DNA of 10,275 nucleotides from an uncultured Oscillibacter sp. (GCA_902490355.1 CABUDN010000095.1:1-10275), one strand, 5' to 3'; shown: positions 1 to 5,683, numbered from the stretch's first letter. Program-made: numbers and translations. The notes: generated by a model not told the origin, from the letters alone.

Positions 1-74
1 AACAACAAAAGGTATTCTTGAAAAAGAAAATCCGGAAGACCGCGAATTTGTGGTTCCTTGCGAGGTTATTTTCT

Positions 75-878
75 ATGCATTCACAGTTTTATCGCCTGGC
101 GGAGCTCAAACGGGACCTGCGCCGCAGGCTCCGCGATGCCCAGGTTTCTCCCCGGGCCATGACTGCCCTCTACACCGGGCTGCTGCTGGTTTTGGATCTC
201 GTCATCCTTCTGGGCAGCGGCTATGGCGTGCTGTCCATGTTTATCCGGATTCTCTGCTGGCTGATCTCCATGGTACTGGGCGCAGGCTTCGTCCTCTACT
301 GCATGGCAATCCGCCGGGGGGAGCGCAGCGAATACCTGACGCTTTTTGACGGCTTCTCTTTTGCCGGACGGCTGATCGCCCTGAATCTGCTCATCAGCCT
401 GCTGATTGTGCTCTGGTCCATGCTGTTTGTCATCCCCGGCATCATTGCCATTTACCGGTATCGCTTCGCCCTCTTCTATTTCTATGAAAATCCGGACATC
501 GGTATTCTGGAGGCCATCACCCTCAGCCGCCAGCAGACCCAGGGCCGCAAGTGGCAGCTGTTTTGTCTGGACCTGAGTTTTCTGGGCTGGACCCTACTGG
601 CTTCCGTGCCCACCCTGATTCAGAACTTCCTCTATTACTCCGCAGCCTTCCGGATGCTTTCCGATTACCTGTCCTCCCCCTCTGGCGTTTTGATGATGCC
701 CGACGCCTCGGTGCTGCTCCTGCCGGGTTGGGCCTGGACCCTCATCACCGGCGCATGGATTGCGGTGGTAGCCATGTTCTACCTGCCCCATTACTATTGC
801 GCCCAGCTGACGTTGTTCGAAGAGGCCAAATCCGCCTCCTCTTTCCGCCAGAGCCCTGACGGGCTGGGCGGACTGTAA
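75..878 (+). CDS. DUF975 family integral membrane protein
   Basis: A 267-residue polytopic membrane protein of the DUF975 family, whose function is unknown. Hydrophobic segments lie at about residues 31-50, 55-77, 99-125, 164-190 and 217-240. Family hallmarks are visible: an RGERSEYLTLFDGF stretch near 81-94, then IPGIIAIYRYRFALFYF (120-136) followed by an ENP...EAITLSRQQTQGRKW block (138-160), and LSFLGW (167-172). The N-terminus is a basic amphipathic ELKRDLRRRLRDA segment typical of the family. I chose the ATG at 75 because GAGGT (62-66) sits 8 nt upstream. An in-frame TTG at 18 would add 19 residues, but is preceded only by a weaker AAAAGG. No partner gene is co-transcribed: the gene ends at a bidirectional terminator facing a convergent gene. 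Family assignment is confident; role unknown. Confidence 0.85.
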   Translation: MHSQFYRLAELKRDLRRRLRDAQVSPRAMTALYTGLLLVLDLVILLGSGYGVLSMFIRILCWLISMVLGAGFVLYCMAIRRGERSEYLTLFDGFSFAGRLIALNLLISLLIVLWSMLFVIPGIIAIYRYRFALFYFYENPDIGILEAITLSRQQTQGRKWQLFCLDLSFLGWTLLASVPTLIQNFLYYSAAFRMLSDYLSSPSGVLMMPDASVLLLPGWAWTLITGAWIAVVAMFYLPHYYCAQLTLFEEAKSASSFRQSPDGLGGL

Positions 879-930
879 GGCAGGCCGGCCATTCCTCCTT
901 ATTTGATGGTTCTGACTCCATACTGCATGA

Positions 931-973
931 AAAAAGCCGTCCGGCGCGGAGTTTTGCGCCGGACGGCTTTTTT
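931..973. terminator. Bidirectional rho-independent terminator
   Basis: A perfect 12-bp GC-rich stem (936-947 with 956-967) closes an 8-nt loop. It is flanked by AAAAA on the left and TTTTTT on the right, so it can end transcription in both directions. It serves the DUF975 gene (+) and the convergent ECF transporter gene (-). Confidence 0.9.
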
Positions 974-988
974 GTTTCAAAATGTTTT

Positions 989-1537
989 TCACAGCCGTGG
1001 AAACACCCTGCGGACATAACCGCTGCGCCGCAGCGCCAGACACAGCAGTGTGGACGCTGCCGCACCGAAGGCGCCCTGGACGATGTTTCCCGGCACTCCC
1101 GTCATCCCCACAGCCAGACTGCCGGAGAGGAACCCGTCATACAGGGCATAGCCCGCCACCATCACCATCTCCGCGATCACGGCGCACGCCGCTGTCCAGA
1201 TCCCGGCCCGCTCCCGCGCCCACCGGTATCCCAGCGCCGCCAGCAGTCCCATCAGAGCCTTGATGACCAGAGTAGCCGGCACATAGGCCGCGTAGCCCGC
1301 CAGCAGATCTGCCAGGGCCGGACCGATTCCGCCGGCCAGCGCGCCCCATGCCGGGCCCAGCAGGTAAGCCCCCAGCAGCACCACCGCATCTCCCAGATTC
1401 AAGTATCCGCCGGTGGGCGAGGGAATCCGCAGCACCATGGTGGCCGCACAGCCCAGGGCTGCCAGAGCTCCCGCCTGTACCAGCATCCGGGTCCGGTCCT
1501 GTACATCGGCCCGCGCCGCCTCCCTGATCTTTTCCAT
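989..1537 (-). CDS. ECF transporter S component (vitamin-binding membrane subunit)
   Basis: A 182-residue membrane protein with about six hydrophobic helices (roughly 18-37, 46-63, 65-83, 86-105, 112-133, 148-170). It is the substrate-binding S subunit of an energy-coupling factor importer, which works with shared EcfA/EcfA'/EcfT subunits not present here. The stretch GGYLNLGDAVVLLGAYLLG (43-61), followed by WGALAGGIGPALADLLAGY (64-82) and TLVIKALMG (89-97), resembles HmpT/PdxU-like S components, which handle pyridoxine- or hydroxymethylpyrimidine-type compounds. The first helix carries small residues (GALAALG), as expected where S subunits contact EcfT. The ATG at 1537 has AAGGAGG 9 nt upstream. 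The frame stays open far upstream across the neighbouring regulator, but that extension is antisense and has no good start. Divergence from a MocR/PdxR-type regulator suggests a vitamin B6-related substrate; this is inference from context. Confidence 0.82.
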   Translation of the reverse strand: MEKIREAARADVQDRTRMLVQAGALAALGCAATMVLRIPSPTGGYLNLGDAVVLLGAYLLGPAWGALAGGIGPALADLLAGYAAYVPATLVIKALMGLLAALGYRWARERAGIWTAACAVIAEMVMVAGYALYDGFLSGSLAVGMTGVPGNIVQGAFGAAASTLLCLALRRSGYVRRVFPRL

Positions 1538-1567
1538 CTCCGTCTCCTCCTTGTCAATGGGTTCTGG

Positions 1568-1596
1568 TTGCCATGATACTGCATCTGTGGTATGAT
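1568..1596 (+). promoter_or_regulatory. Sigma-A-type promoter of the MocR regulator gene
   Basis: A -35 box TTGCCA (1568-1573) and -10 box TATGAT (1591-1596) are separated by 17 nt. Each matches the consensus at 5 of 6 positions. Transcription would start near 1603, about 43 nt before the regulator's ATG at 1646, which has GGAGGG 5 nt upstream. Confidence 0.7.
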
Positions 1597-1601
1597 TGAA
1601 A
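1573..1601 (-). promoter_or_regulatory. Possible weak promoter for the ECF S component gene
   Basis: On the minus strand a -10-like TATCAT (1578-1573) lies 17 nt from a poor -35-like TTTCAA (1601-1596). It overlaps the regulator's promoter almost completely, so the two transcription units would compete for RNA polymerase. The poor -35 box suggests dependence on an activator, but the assignment is tentative. Confidence 0.35.
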
Positions 1602-1605
1602 TACC
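1589..1605. promoter_or_regulatory. Candidate operator: GGTAT-N7-ATACC inverted repeat
   Basis: The arms GGTAT (1589-1593) and ATACC (1601-1605) are perfect inverted repeats separated by 7 nt. With one extra base they extend to GTGGTAT and ATACCCAC. The site covers the -10 box and the probable start point of the regulator promoter, and the -35 region of the divergent gene. It is a plausible binding site for the adjacent GntR-type DNA-binding domain; the short arms make this a modest call. Confidence 0.4.
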
Positions 1606-1645
1606 CACTTTTTGATTTTTTTATCAGTCCAGATGGAGGGATTCC

Positions 1646-3040
1646 ATGCTGACCTATGATCTGACACAACAGCCGGGCATTCCCCTTTACGAAGCCCTCT
1701 ACCGCTGCATCCGGCAGGACATTCTCACCGGCACGCTGCCGCCGCAGACGCGCCTGCCCTCCAAGCGGGCCCTGGCCGAGCATCTGCACCTGTCCGTCAT
1801 CACCGTGGAGAGCGCATACCGCCAGCTGGAGGCCGAGGGCTACCTGATCACCCGGCCCCGCCGGGGGTTCTTCGTCTGTCCGGTGGAGCGCATTCCCCCG
1901 GCTGCGCCGCAAGCGGCTCCGGCGCTCCCGCTGCCCCCGGAGCCCGTCTGGCAGCTGGATCTGACTGCCAACCGGGTGGATGGCTCCCGCTTCCCCGCCG
2001 GAATCTGGGCCCGGCTCACCCGGCAGGTCCTCTCGGAGGGAGACGCCTTCTTCTCCCCCACCCCCAGCCAGGGGCTGCCCGCCCTGCGGCAGGCCATCGC
2101 CCAGGATCTGCGGGATTTTCGGGGCATGTCCGTATCCCCGGAGCAGATTGTCGTGGGCGCGGGAGCGGAATACCTCTACCTCCTGCTGGCCCAGCTGCTG
2201 GGCGGCAGCGCCCCCTTTGCCGCGGAGGACCCGGGATACCCCAAAATCCGGAAGGTGTACACCCGGTGCGGGGTGGACTGCCGTCCGGTCCCTCTGGACC
2301 CGCAGGGGGTGGACCCGGCCGCCCTGGCCGCTTCCGGCGCCGGGGTACTCCATCTCTCCCCCTCCCACCACTATCCCACCGGCATCATTACCCCCATCGC
2401 CCGGCGGCAGGCTTTGCTGCGGTGGGCGGAAGACTCCGGCGGCATCATCATCGAGGACGACTATGACAGCGAATTCCGCTTTACCGGCCGCCCCCTGCCC
2501 ACGCTGCAGAGCATCGACCACCGGGAGCGGGTGATCTATCTCAACACCTTCTCCCAGACCATTTCTCCGGCTTTGCGGGTAGGCTTCATGGTACTGCCGC
2601 CCCGGATGCTCACGCGCTACCGTCAGGAAATGGACGTCTACGCCTGCACGGTTCCCGCCCTGGAGCAGCATGTCCTGGCGCGGTTTCTCTCCAGCGGCGC
2701 CTATGAGCAGCACCTCTCCCGGATGCGCAAGGAATACCGCCAGCGGCGCGCCGCCGTCCTGGAGGCGTTCCGCACCAGCCCCTTCGCCGGGCGCATCACC
2801 ATCTTTGAGCAGGGCGCAGGACTGCACTTCCTGCTGCGGCTGGGCACCCGGCAGTCAGACGCGGAGTTGGACCGCCGGGCCCGGGCCATGGGAGTCAAGC
2901 TGGGCTTTCTCGCCTCTTATGCCGCGATCCCCCGGCCGGAATACGCCCACACGCTGGTCATCAACTACGCGGGACTGACGCCTCAGGCCCTGCCGGAGGC
3001 CATGGAGCGGCTGAGCGCCGTCTTTTCCCAATGGCTCTGA
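1646..3040 (+). CDS. MocR/PdxR-type transcriptional regulator lacking the PLP lysine
   Basis: A 464-residue GntR-family regulator of the MocR subgroup. Residues 1-78 form the winged helix-turn-helix (PLYEALYRCIRQDILTGTL, LPSKRALAEHL, TVESAYRQLEAEGYL). A proline-rich linker spans about 80-100, and a fold-type I aminotransferase-like domain follows. Family landmarks are EDPGYPKIRKVY (194-205), LSPSHHYPTG (237-246) and IIIEDDYDSEFRF (267-279), the last carrying the aspartate that pairs with the PLP ring nitrogen. The usual TFSK block, whose lysine forms the Schiff base with PLP, reads TFSQTISPALRVGF (301-314): codon 304 is CAG, glutamine. Such regulators normally sense PLP or an amino-acid adduct and control vitamin B6 or amino-acid genes. 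Here the divergent ECF S component is the obvious target, along with the regulator itself. The start has GGAGGG 5 nt upstream. Family is near certain; the effector is inferred. Confidence 0.93.
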   Translation: MLTYDLTQQPGIPLYEALYRCIRQDILTGTLPPQTRLPSKRALAEHLHLSVITVESAYRQLEAEGYLITRPRRGFFVCPVERIPPAAPQAAPALPLPPEPVWQLDLTANRVDGSRFPAGIWARLTRQVLSEGDAFFSPTPSQGLPALRQAIAQDLRDFRGMSVSPEQIVVGAGAEYLYLLLAQLLGGSAPFAAEDPGYPKIRKVYTRCGVDCRPVPLDPQGVDPAALAASGAGVLHLSPSHHYPTGIITPIARRQALLRWAEDSGGIIIEDDYDSEFRFTGRPLPTLQSIDHRERVIYLNTFSQTISPALRVGFMVLPPRMLTRYRQEMDVYACTVPALEQHVLARFLSSGAYEQHLSRMRKEYRQRRAAVLEAFRTSPFAGRITIFEQGAGLHFLLRLGTRQSDAELDRRARAMGVKLGFLASYAAIPRPEYAHTLVINYAGLTPQALPEAMERLSAVFSQWL

Positions 3041-3123
3041 TCTGCCGGGCCGCACCGGGCTCGTCCTATTCCATGCAGGCCGCTTATTTTGACGAGGCGG
3101 GCAATGTAATTCAAAGCACCTGA
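3031..3123 (+). CDS. Possible 30-residue peptide or gene remnant overlapping the MocR stop
   Basis: An ATG inside the last codons of the regulator gene opens a +1-frame reading of 30 residues. It overlaps the stop codon at 3038-3040 and ends just before a terminator. The second half (MQAAYFDEAGNVIQST) looks like real protein sequence rather than random GC-rich codons. There is no ribosome binding site at a normal distance; the nearest GGAG is about 22 nt upstream. It could be a translationally coupled peptide, a fragment of a lost gene, or chance. Confidence 0.15.
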   Translation: MALICRAAPGSSYSMQAAYFDEAGNVIQST

Positions 3124-3130
3124 CTGCAAA

Positions 3131-3171
3131 GCCGGAGCGGAGAGATCCTATTGGAATCTCTCCGCTCCGGC
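3131..3171. terminator. Terminator hairpin between convergent mocR-type and trxA genes
   Basis: A perfect 16-bp stem (3131-3146 with 3156-3171) with a 9-nt loop lies between two convergent genes. The flanks are only moderately T-rich on each strand (TTGTTC after the stem on plus, TTTGC after it on minus). It is likely a bidirectional terminator. Confidence 0.8.
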
Positions 3172-3187
3172 TTGTTCATGTTGTTCG

Positions 3188-3508
3188 TTATCCCAGGTGC
3201 TTGTCCAGCACGCCCCGGAACACGGCGGCGGGCATGGCGCCCACCTTGCGCTCCACTTCCTTGCCGTTTTTCAGGAAGACCACCGTGGGGATGGTCATGA
3301 CGCCGAACCGGCGGGCCAGATCAGGCTCCTCGTCCACATTGACCTTGCCTACCAGGACCTTGCCGTCAAACTCCTGAGCCAGCTCCTCAATCACGGGAGA
3401 GAGCATCTTGCAGGGGCCGCACCACTCAGCCCAAAAATCCACCATTGCCAGGGGAGCCGCTTCCACGGCGGCGTCAAACTCTGCGGTTTTGAAATGCTGC
3501 ATTGCCAT
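3188..3508 (-). CDS. trxA: Thioredoxin
   Basis: A 106-residue thioredoxin, the small cytoplasmic dithiol carrier that reduces disulfides in enzymes such as ribonucleotide reductase and peroxiredoxins. The redox-active motif WCGPC is at residues 29-33 within the VDFWAEWCGPCK block, and the cis-proline motif TIPT is at 73-75. Length and order match a single complete thioredoxin domain with no signal peptide. The start at 3508 is supported by AGGTAGG 7 nt upstream; a second in-frame ATG two codons later is less well placed. It is the last gene of an ArsR-thioredoxin reductase-thioredoxin operon, 58 nt after the reductase, and is the natural electron acceptor of that flavoprotein. Confidence 0.96.
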   Translation of the reverse strand: MAMQHFKTAEFDAAVEAAPLAMVDFWAEWCGPCKMLSPVIEELAQEFDGKVLVGKVNVDEEPDLARRFGVMTIPTVVFLKNGKEVERKVGAMPAAVFRGVLDKHLG

Positions 3509-3566
3509 ATTTGATCCTACCTTTCTTTTGTCTGTACCAAGTCACCGATTGATTCTGCAACTTATT

Positions 3567-4406
3567 TTATATTGATGATTTTGCCGCCTGCTCTTTCCGA
3601 ATGATCGCAGCGGCATAGGCCGCGGCACTCTGGCCCGCCACCAGACCCTCGCCGGTGGCCTTGGACACCTGGAGCGGTCCGCCGGTGCAGTCCCCGGCGG
3701 CAAAGACGCCGGGAAGATTGGTGGCCATGCGCCGGTCCACTGTTACGTATCCGTTTTCCACAGCCAGCCCCGGAAACAGCTCCGTGGGTGCCATGGTGGG
3801 CCGGAGAATGAACACACCGGCCACGGCTGCCGTCTTGCCGTCACAGGTAATTTCCTCTACCTGGCTGCCGCCCCGGATCGTGCAGGACGCCGGGCGGTCG
3901 AAATATGTCACGGAGCAGCCGATTCCCTCCAGGAACTCCGCCTCATGCCGGGCGGTGGGCGTATACCCCAGTACTGCCACGGGCTTGCCGCGGTAGAGCA
4001 TGCCATCACAGGTGGCACAGTAGCTCACGCCCCGGCCCAAAAACTCCGTCTCACCGGGAAATTTCTTTCCCCGGTTCACGCCCGCCGCCAAAACCAGCGC
4101 CCGGGCATGTTCCATATCCGTGCCGATGCTGAGATACCACGTGTCCTCCATGGGCATGGCACTGAGAACCTTGCCGGTGCGGAACTCCACGCCGGCCGCC
4201 TCGGCGTGGCGGCGCAGCTGTTCCAGCAGCTCCGCGCCGGAAACACCGGGCATTCCCAAATAGTTGTCCACCCGTTCGGCCTTCCAAAGGGGATTTTCCT
4301 CCGGCGGATTTGTCACCACCAGCACGCTGCGGCCTCTGGCCCGCACATTGAGCGCTGCCGACAGTCCTGCCGGACCGCCGCCGATCACCATCACATCATA
4401 GGACAT
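3567..4406 (-). CDS. Thioredoxin reductase-like flavoprotein, probably ferredoxin-dependent type
   Basis: A 279-residue FAD-dependent disulfide reductase of the thioredoxin reductase fold, about 30-40 residues shorter than NADPH-dependent TrxB. The N-terminal FAD motif GGGPAG is at 9-14, the redox-active CATCDG at 130-135, and the second FAD motif GDCTGGPLQVSKATGEG at 238-254. The region that should bind NADPH is degenerate. The usual GxGxxA fingerprint reads GYTPTA (147-152), and the HRRxxxR motif is replaced by FDRP (169-172), with the middle domain much shortened. This matches what is known of clostridial ferredoxin-dependent flavin thioredoxin reductases, which take electrons from reduced ferredoxin instead of NADPH. 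The start has AGGAGG 9 nt upstream and overlaps the upstream ArsR gene by 11 nt, suggesting translational coupling. The thioredoxin gene follows directly. A conventional TrxB is unlikely, but the electron donor is inferred. Confidence 0.9.
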   Translation of the reverse strand: MSYDVMVIGGGPAGLSAALNVRARGRSVLVVTNPPEENPLWKAERVDNYLGMPGVSGAELLEQLRRHAEAAGVEFRTGKVLSAMPMEDTWYLSIGTDMEHARALVLAAGVNRGKKFPGETEFLGRGVSYCATCDGMLYRGKPVAVLGYTPTARHEAEFLEGIGCSVTYFDRPASCTIRGGSQVEEITCDGKTAAVAGVFILRPTMAPTELFPGLAVENGYVTVDRRMATNLPGVFAAGDCTGGPLQVSKATGEGLVAGQSAAAYAAAIIRKEQAAKSSI

Positions 4407-4695
4407 AGCGTTCCGCCTCCTCCCCCATCAATGCCGCCACCAGCTGCGCCAGCTCACCGGTGGATGCATGATAGTATACCTCGTTGCCCGAACGCACCGG
4501 AATCACTGCGCCCGCTGCCCGCAGCCGCTGCAGATGCTGAGAAATACACGACTGGGACATGCCGGTGCTCTTTTCAATGCACCCGACGTTCCGGCACCCC
4601 ATCGTCAACAGGCTGTGCACAATCTGCAGCCGCACCGGATGGGCCAGCGCCTTCAAAAAGGCTGCCCGCTCCTGATAGTCTATGCAGTTTTCCAT
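4396..4695 (-). CDS. ArsR/SmtB-family transcriptional repressor of the thioredoxin operon
   Basis: A 99-residue winged-helix repressor. FLKALAHPVRLQIVHSLL (13-30) and the recognition helix region MSQSCISQHLQRLRAAGAV (46-64) are classic for the family, followed by the wing VRSGNEVYYHAS. It has four cysteines (4, 34, 39 and 50). C34 and C39 sit in GCRNVGC, where ArsR proteins often have metal- or thiol-sensing residues, and C50 lies in the DNA-reading helix. I chose the ATG at 4695 because AAGGTGGTGA lies 8 nt upstream; a GTG at 4707 falls inside that ribosome binding site. It is the first gene of the operon and overlaps the reductase. A perfect palindrome covers its promoter, so autorepression is likely. 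The signal (thiol oxidation, persulfide or metal) cannot be told from sequence. Confidence 0.9.
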   Translation of the reverse strand: MENCIDYQERAAFLKALAHPVRLQIVHSLLTMGCRNVGCIEKSTGMSQSCISQHLQRLRAAGAVIPVRSGNEVYYHASTGELAQLVAALMGEEAERYVL

Positions 4696-4703
4696 GCGTT
4701 TCA

Positions 4704-4710
4704 CCACCTT
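4704..4710 (-). promoter_or_regulatory. Ribosome binding site that fixes the ArsR-family start
   Basis: The minus strand reads AAGGTGG here, continuing as TGA, which is nearly identical to the ideal AAGGAGGTGA. It lies 8 nt before the ATG at 4695 and includes the alternative GTG (4707-4705), ruling out that longer start. Confidence 0.8.
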
Positions 4711-4723
4711 GGGATTTATGGTA

Positions 4724-4745
4724 TTAGAATATCATGATATTCTAA
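4724..4745. promoter_or_regulatory. Perfect 22-bp palindromic operator
   Basis: TTAGAATATCA is followed immediately by its exact reverse complement, giving an uninterrupted 22-bp palindrome centred between 4734 and 4735. It is AT-rich in a GC-rich neighbourhood and covers the -10 box and likely start point of the ArsR-reductase-thioredoxin operon. Size and symmetry fit ArsR-family operators, so the ArsR-type protein encoded 29 bp away is the likely ligand. Confidence 0.85.
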
Positions 4746-4766
4746 CCGGCGAAGTCGTTTTTGCAA
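4739..4766 (-). promoter_or_regulatory. Promoter of the ArsR-reductase-thioredoxin operon
   Basis: On the minus strand TTGCAA (4766-4761, 4 of 6 consensus) and TAGAAT (4744-4739, 5 of 6) are 16 nt apart. The predicted start point is near 4732, inside the palindromic operator, with a leader of about 36 nt before the ATG at 4695. A repressor on the palindrome would block polymerase directly. Confidence 0.6.
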
Positions 4767-4790
4767 CAGGGCTAAAATTTCCGGCCTCGG

Positions 4791-4819
4791 TTGCTTTTGG
4801 CCCCGGAGTCTGCTACACT
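4791..4819 (+). promoter_or_regulatory. Promoter upstream of the rpe leader
   Basis: TTGCTT (4791-4796) and TACACT (4814-4819) are separated by 17 nt, followed by an A-rich start region. Transcription would begin near 4826, giving a leader of about 209 nt before the rpe start at 5035. The -35 match is weak (TTG only); spacing and position support the call. Confidence 0.5.
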
Positions 4820-4825
4820 AAAAAC

Positions 4826-5034
4826 GCAAATGGGAGTCGGCGGATGGCCGCCGGCTCCCTATCTGAAAAGCGGCGGCGCCGTACCCGTGGGGGCGGACGC
4901 TGCGCGGGGCTGCTGAACGGAGGCGCCCTGGCCGCTTGCACCATTCTATGCGCCGCCGGCTCCGGCAGCTACCGGCCGTCCGGAGGCTGTCCCGCTCCAA
5001 AGCGGGCCGGCAGAACAAAAAGGGAGGGTATTTC
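4826..5034 (+). other. GC-rich, hairpin-rich leader of rpe; function unknown
   Basis: This stretch between promoter and rpe has no convincing gene. It opens with a 12-bp hairpin (4832-4843 with 4848-4859, one G-U pair, tetraloop ATGG). A long-range two-part stem follows: AGCGGC (4869-4874) with GCCGCT (4931-4936), and GGCGCC (4875-4880) with GGCGCC (4922-4927). Near the end is a 6-bp hairpin (4991-4996 with 5001-5006), and GCCGGC at 4955-4960 could pair with GCCGGC at 5006-5011. I could not match it to SRP RNA, 6S RNA, RNase P, a T-box or any riboswitch consensus I know. It also contains a 28-codon open frame starting at 4830. No T-run marks an attenuator. It may be a structured regulatory leader or simply GC-rich spacer. 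Confidence 0.35.
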
Positions 5035-5679
5035 ATGATTAAGATTGCACCATCCATCCTCTCCGCCGATTTTGCAAATCTGGAGCGGGACATTGGCCGC
5101 ATTTCCACCGCTGACTATGTCCATGTGGACGTGATGGACGGGGTGTTTGTCCCCAACATCACCATCGGCATTCCCGTGGTCCGCTGCATCCGTCCCACCA
5201 CCGCATTGCCTCTGGACGTCCATCTGATGATTGTAAAACCCGAGCGGTATGTGGAGCAGTTCTGCGACGCCGGAGCGGATCTTGTGACCGTTCACGTGGA
5301 GTCCGATACCCAGGAGGGTATTCAGAGCGCCATCGACAAGATCCACGCCAAGGGCAAGCGGGCAGGCATTGTCCTCAAGCCCGCCACGCCCGCTCAGGCC
5401 GCGGAGCCGTTTTTGGAGCAGGTGGAGATGATTCTCGTTATGACCGTGGAACCGGGCTTCGGCGGTCAGAAGTTCATGGCCGACCAGATGGACAAGGTCC
5501 GCACCCTGCGGGAGTGGATCGACCGGCGCAACCCCGGCTGCGAGCTGGAGGTGGACGGCGGCGTGGATCCCGAGACGTGCAAGGTCTGCATTGCGGCCGG
5601 TGCCAATGTTCTGGTGGCAGGCAGCGCCGTCTACAAGGCCGCCGACATCCCTGCCCGGATCGCGCAGCTGCGGGGGTGA
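5035..5679 (+). CDS. rpe: Ribulose-phosphate 3-epimerase
   Basis: A 214-residue TIM-barrel enzyme that interconverts ribulose 5-phosphate and xylulose 5-phosphate in the cytoplasmic pentose phosphate pathway. The barrel-strand motifs are complete: APSILSADF (5-13), VHVDVMDGVFVPN (29-41), DVHLM (61-65), the phosphate-contacting VEPGFGGQKF (138-147), EVDGGV (172-177) and VAGSAVY (194-200). The metal ligands and catalytic pair expected for the family are present (H30, D32, H63, D174). The ATG at 5035 has AGGGAGG about 7 nt upstream. In-frame starts further upstream would add a basic, unconserved extension encoded by the hairpin-rich leader, and are rejected. It is the first gene of a probable operon: the next gene begins 4 nt after its stop. 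Confidence 0.97.
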   Translation: MIKIAPSILSADFANLERDIGRISTADYVHVDVMDGVFVPNITIGIPVVRCIRPTTALPLDVHLMIVKPERYVEQFCDAGADLVTVHVESDTQEGIQSAIDKIHAKGKRAGIVLKPATPAQAAEPFLEQVEMILVMTVEPGFGGQKFMADQMDKVRTLREWIDRRNPGCELEVDGGVDPETCKVCIAAGANVLVAGSAVYKAADIPARIAQLRG

Positions 5680-5683
5680 GAGC

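Noticed and set aside
18..74. TTG start at 18 for the DUF975 protein
   Set aside because: The ATG at 75 has a better placed ribosome binding site (GAGGT, 8 nt) and gives the N-terminus usual for the family.
1538..2827. Long minus-strand open frame continuing upstream from the ECF S component, antisense to the MocR gene
   Set aside because: It is the GC-rich shadow of the regulator's codons: no known motifs, and the ATG at 1537 has an excellent ribosome binding site.
3530..3560. Separate promoter for trxA (TTGCAG and TACAGA on the minus strand, 18 nt apart)
   Set aside because: Both boxes are poor and the gap to the reductase gene is only 58 nt, so read-through from the operon promoter is simpler.
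4936..5034. Upstream in-frame extension of rpe starting at TTG 4936 or ATG 4948
   Set aside because: The extension is basic and unlike epimerases. The ATG at 5035 has AGGGAGG upstream and gives a standard MIKIAPSILSADF start.
4818..5108. Minus-strand 96-codon open frame over the rpe leader
   Set aside because: No motif or ribosome binding site, overlaps the start of rpe, and is best explained by GC-rich composition.
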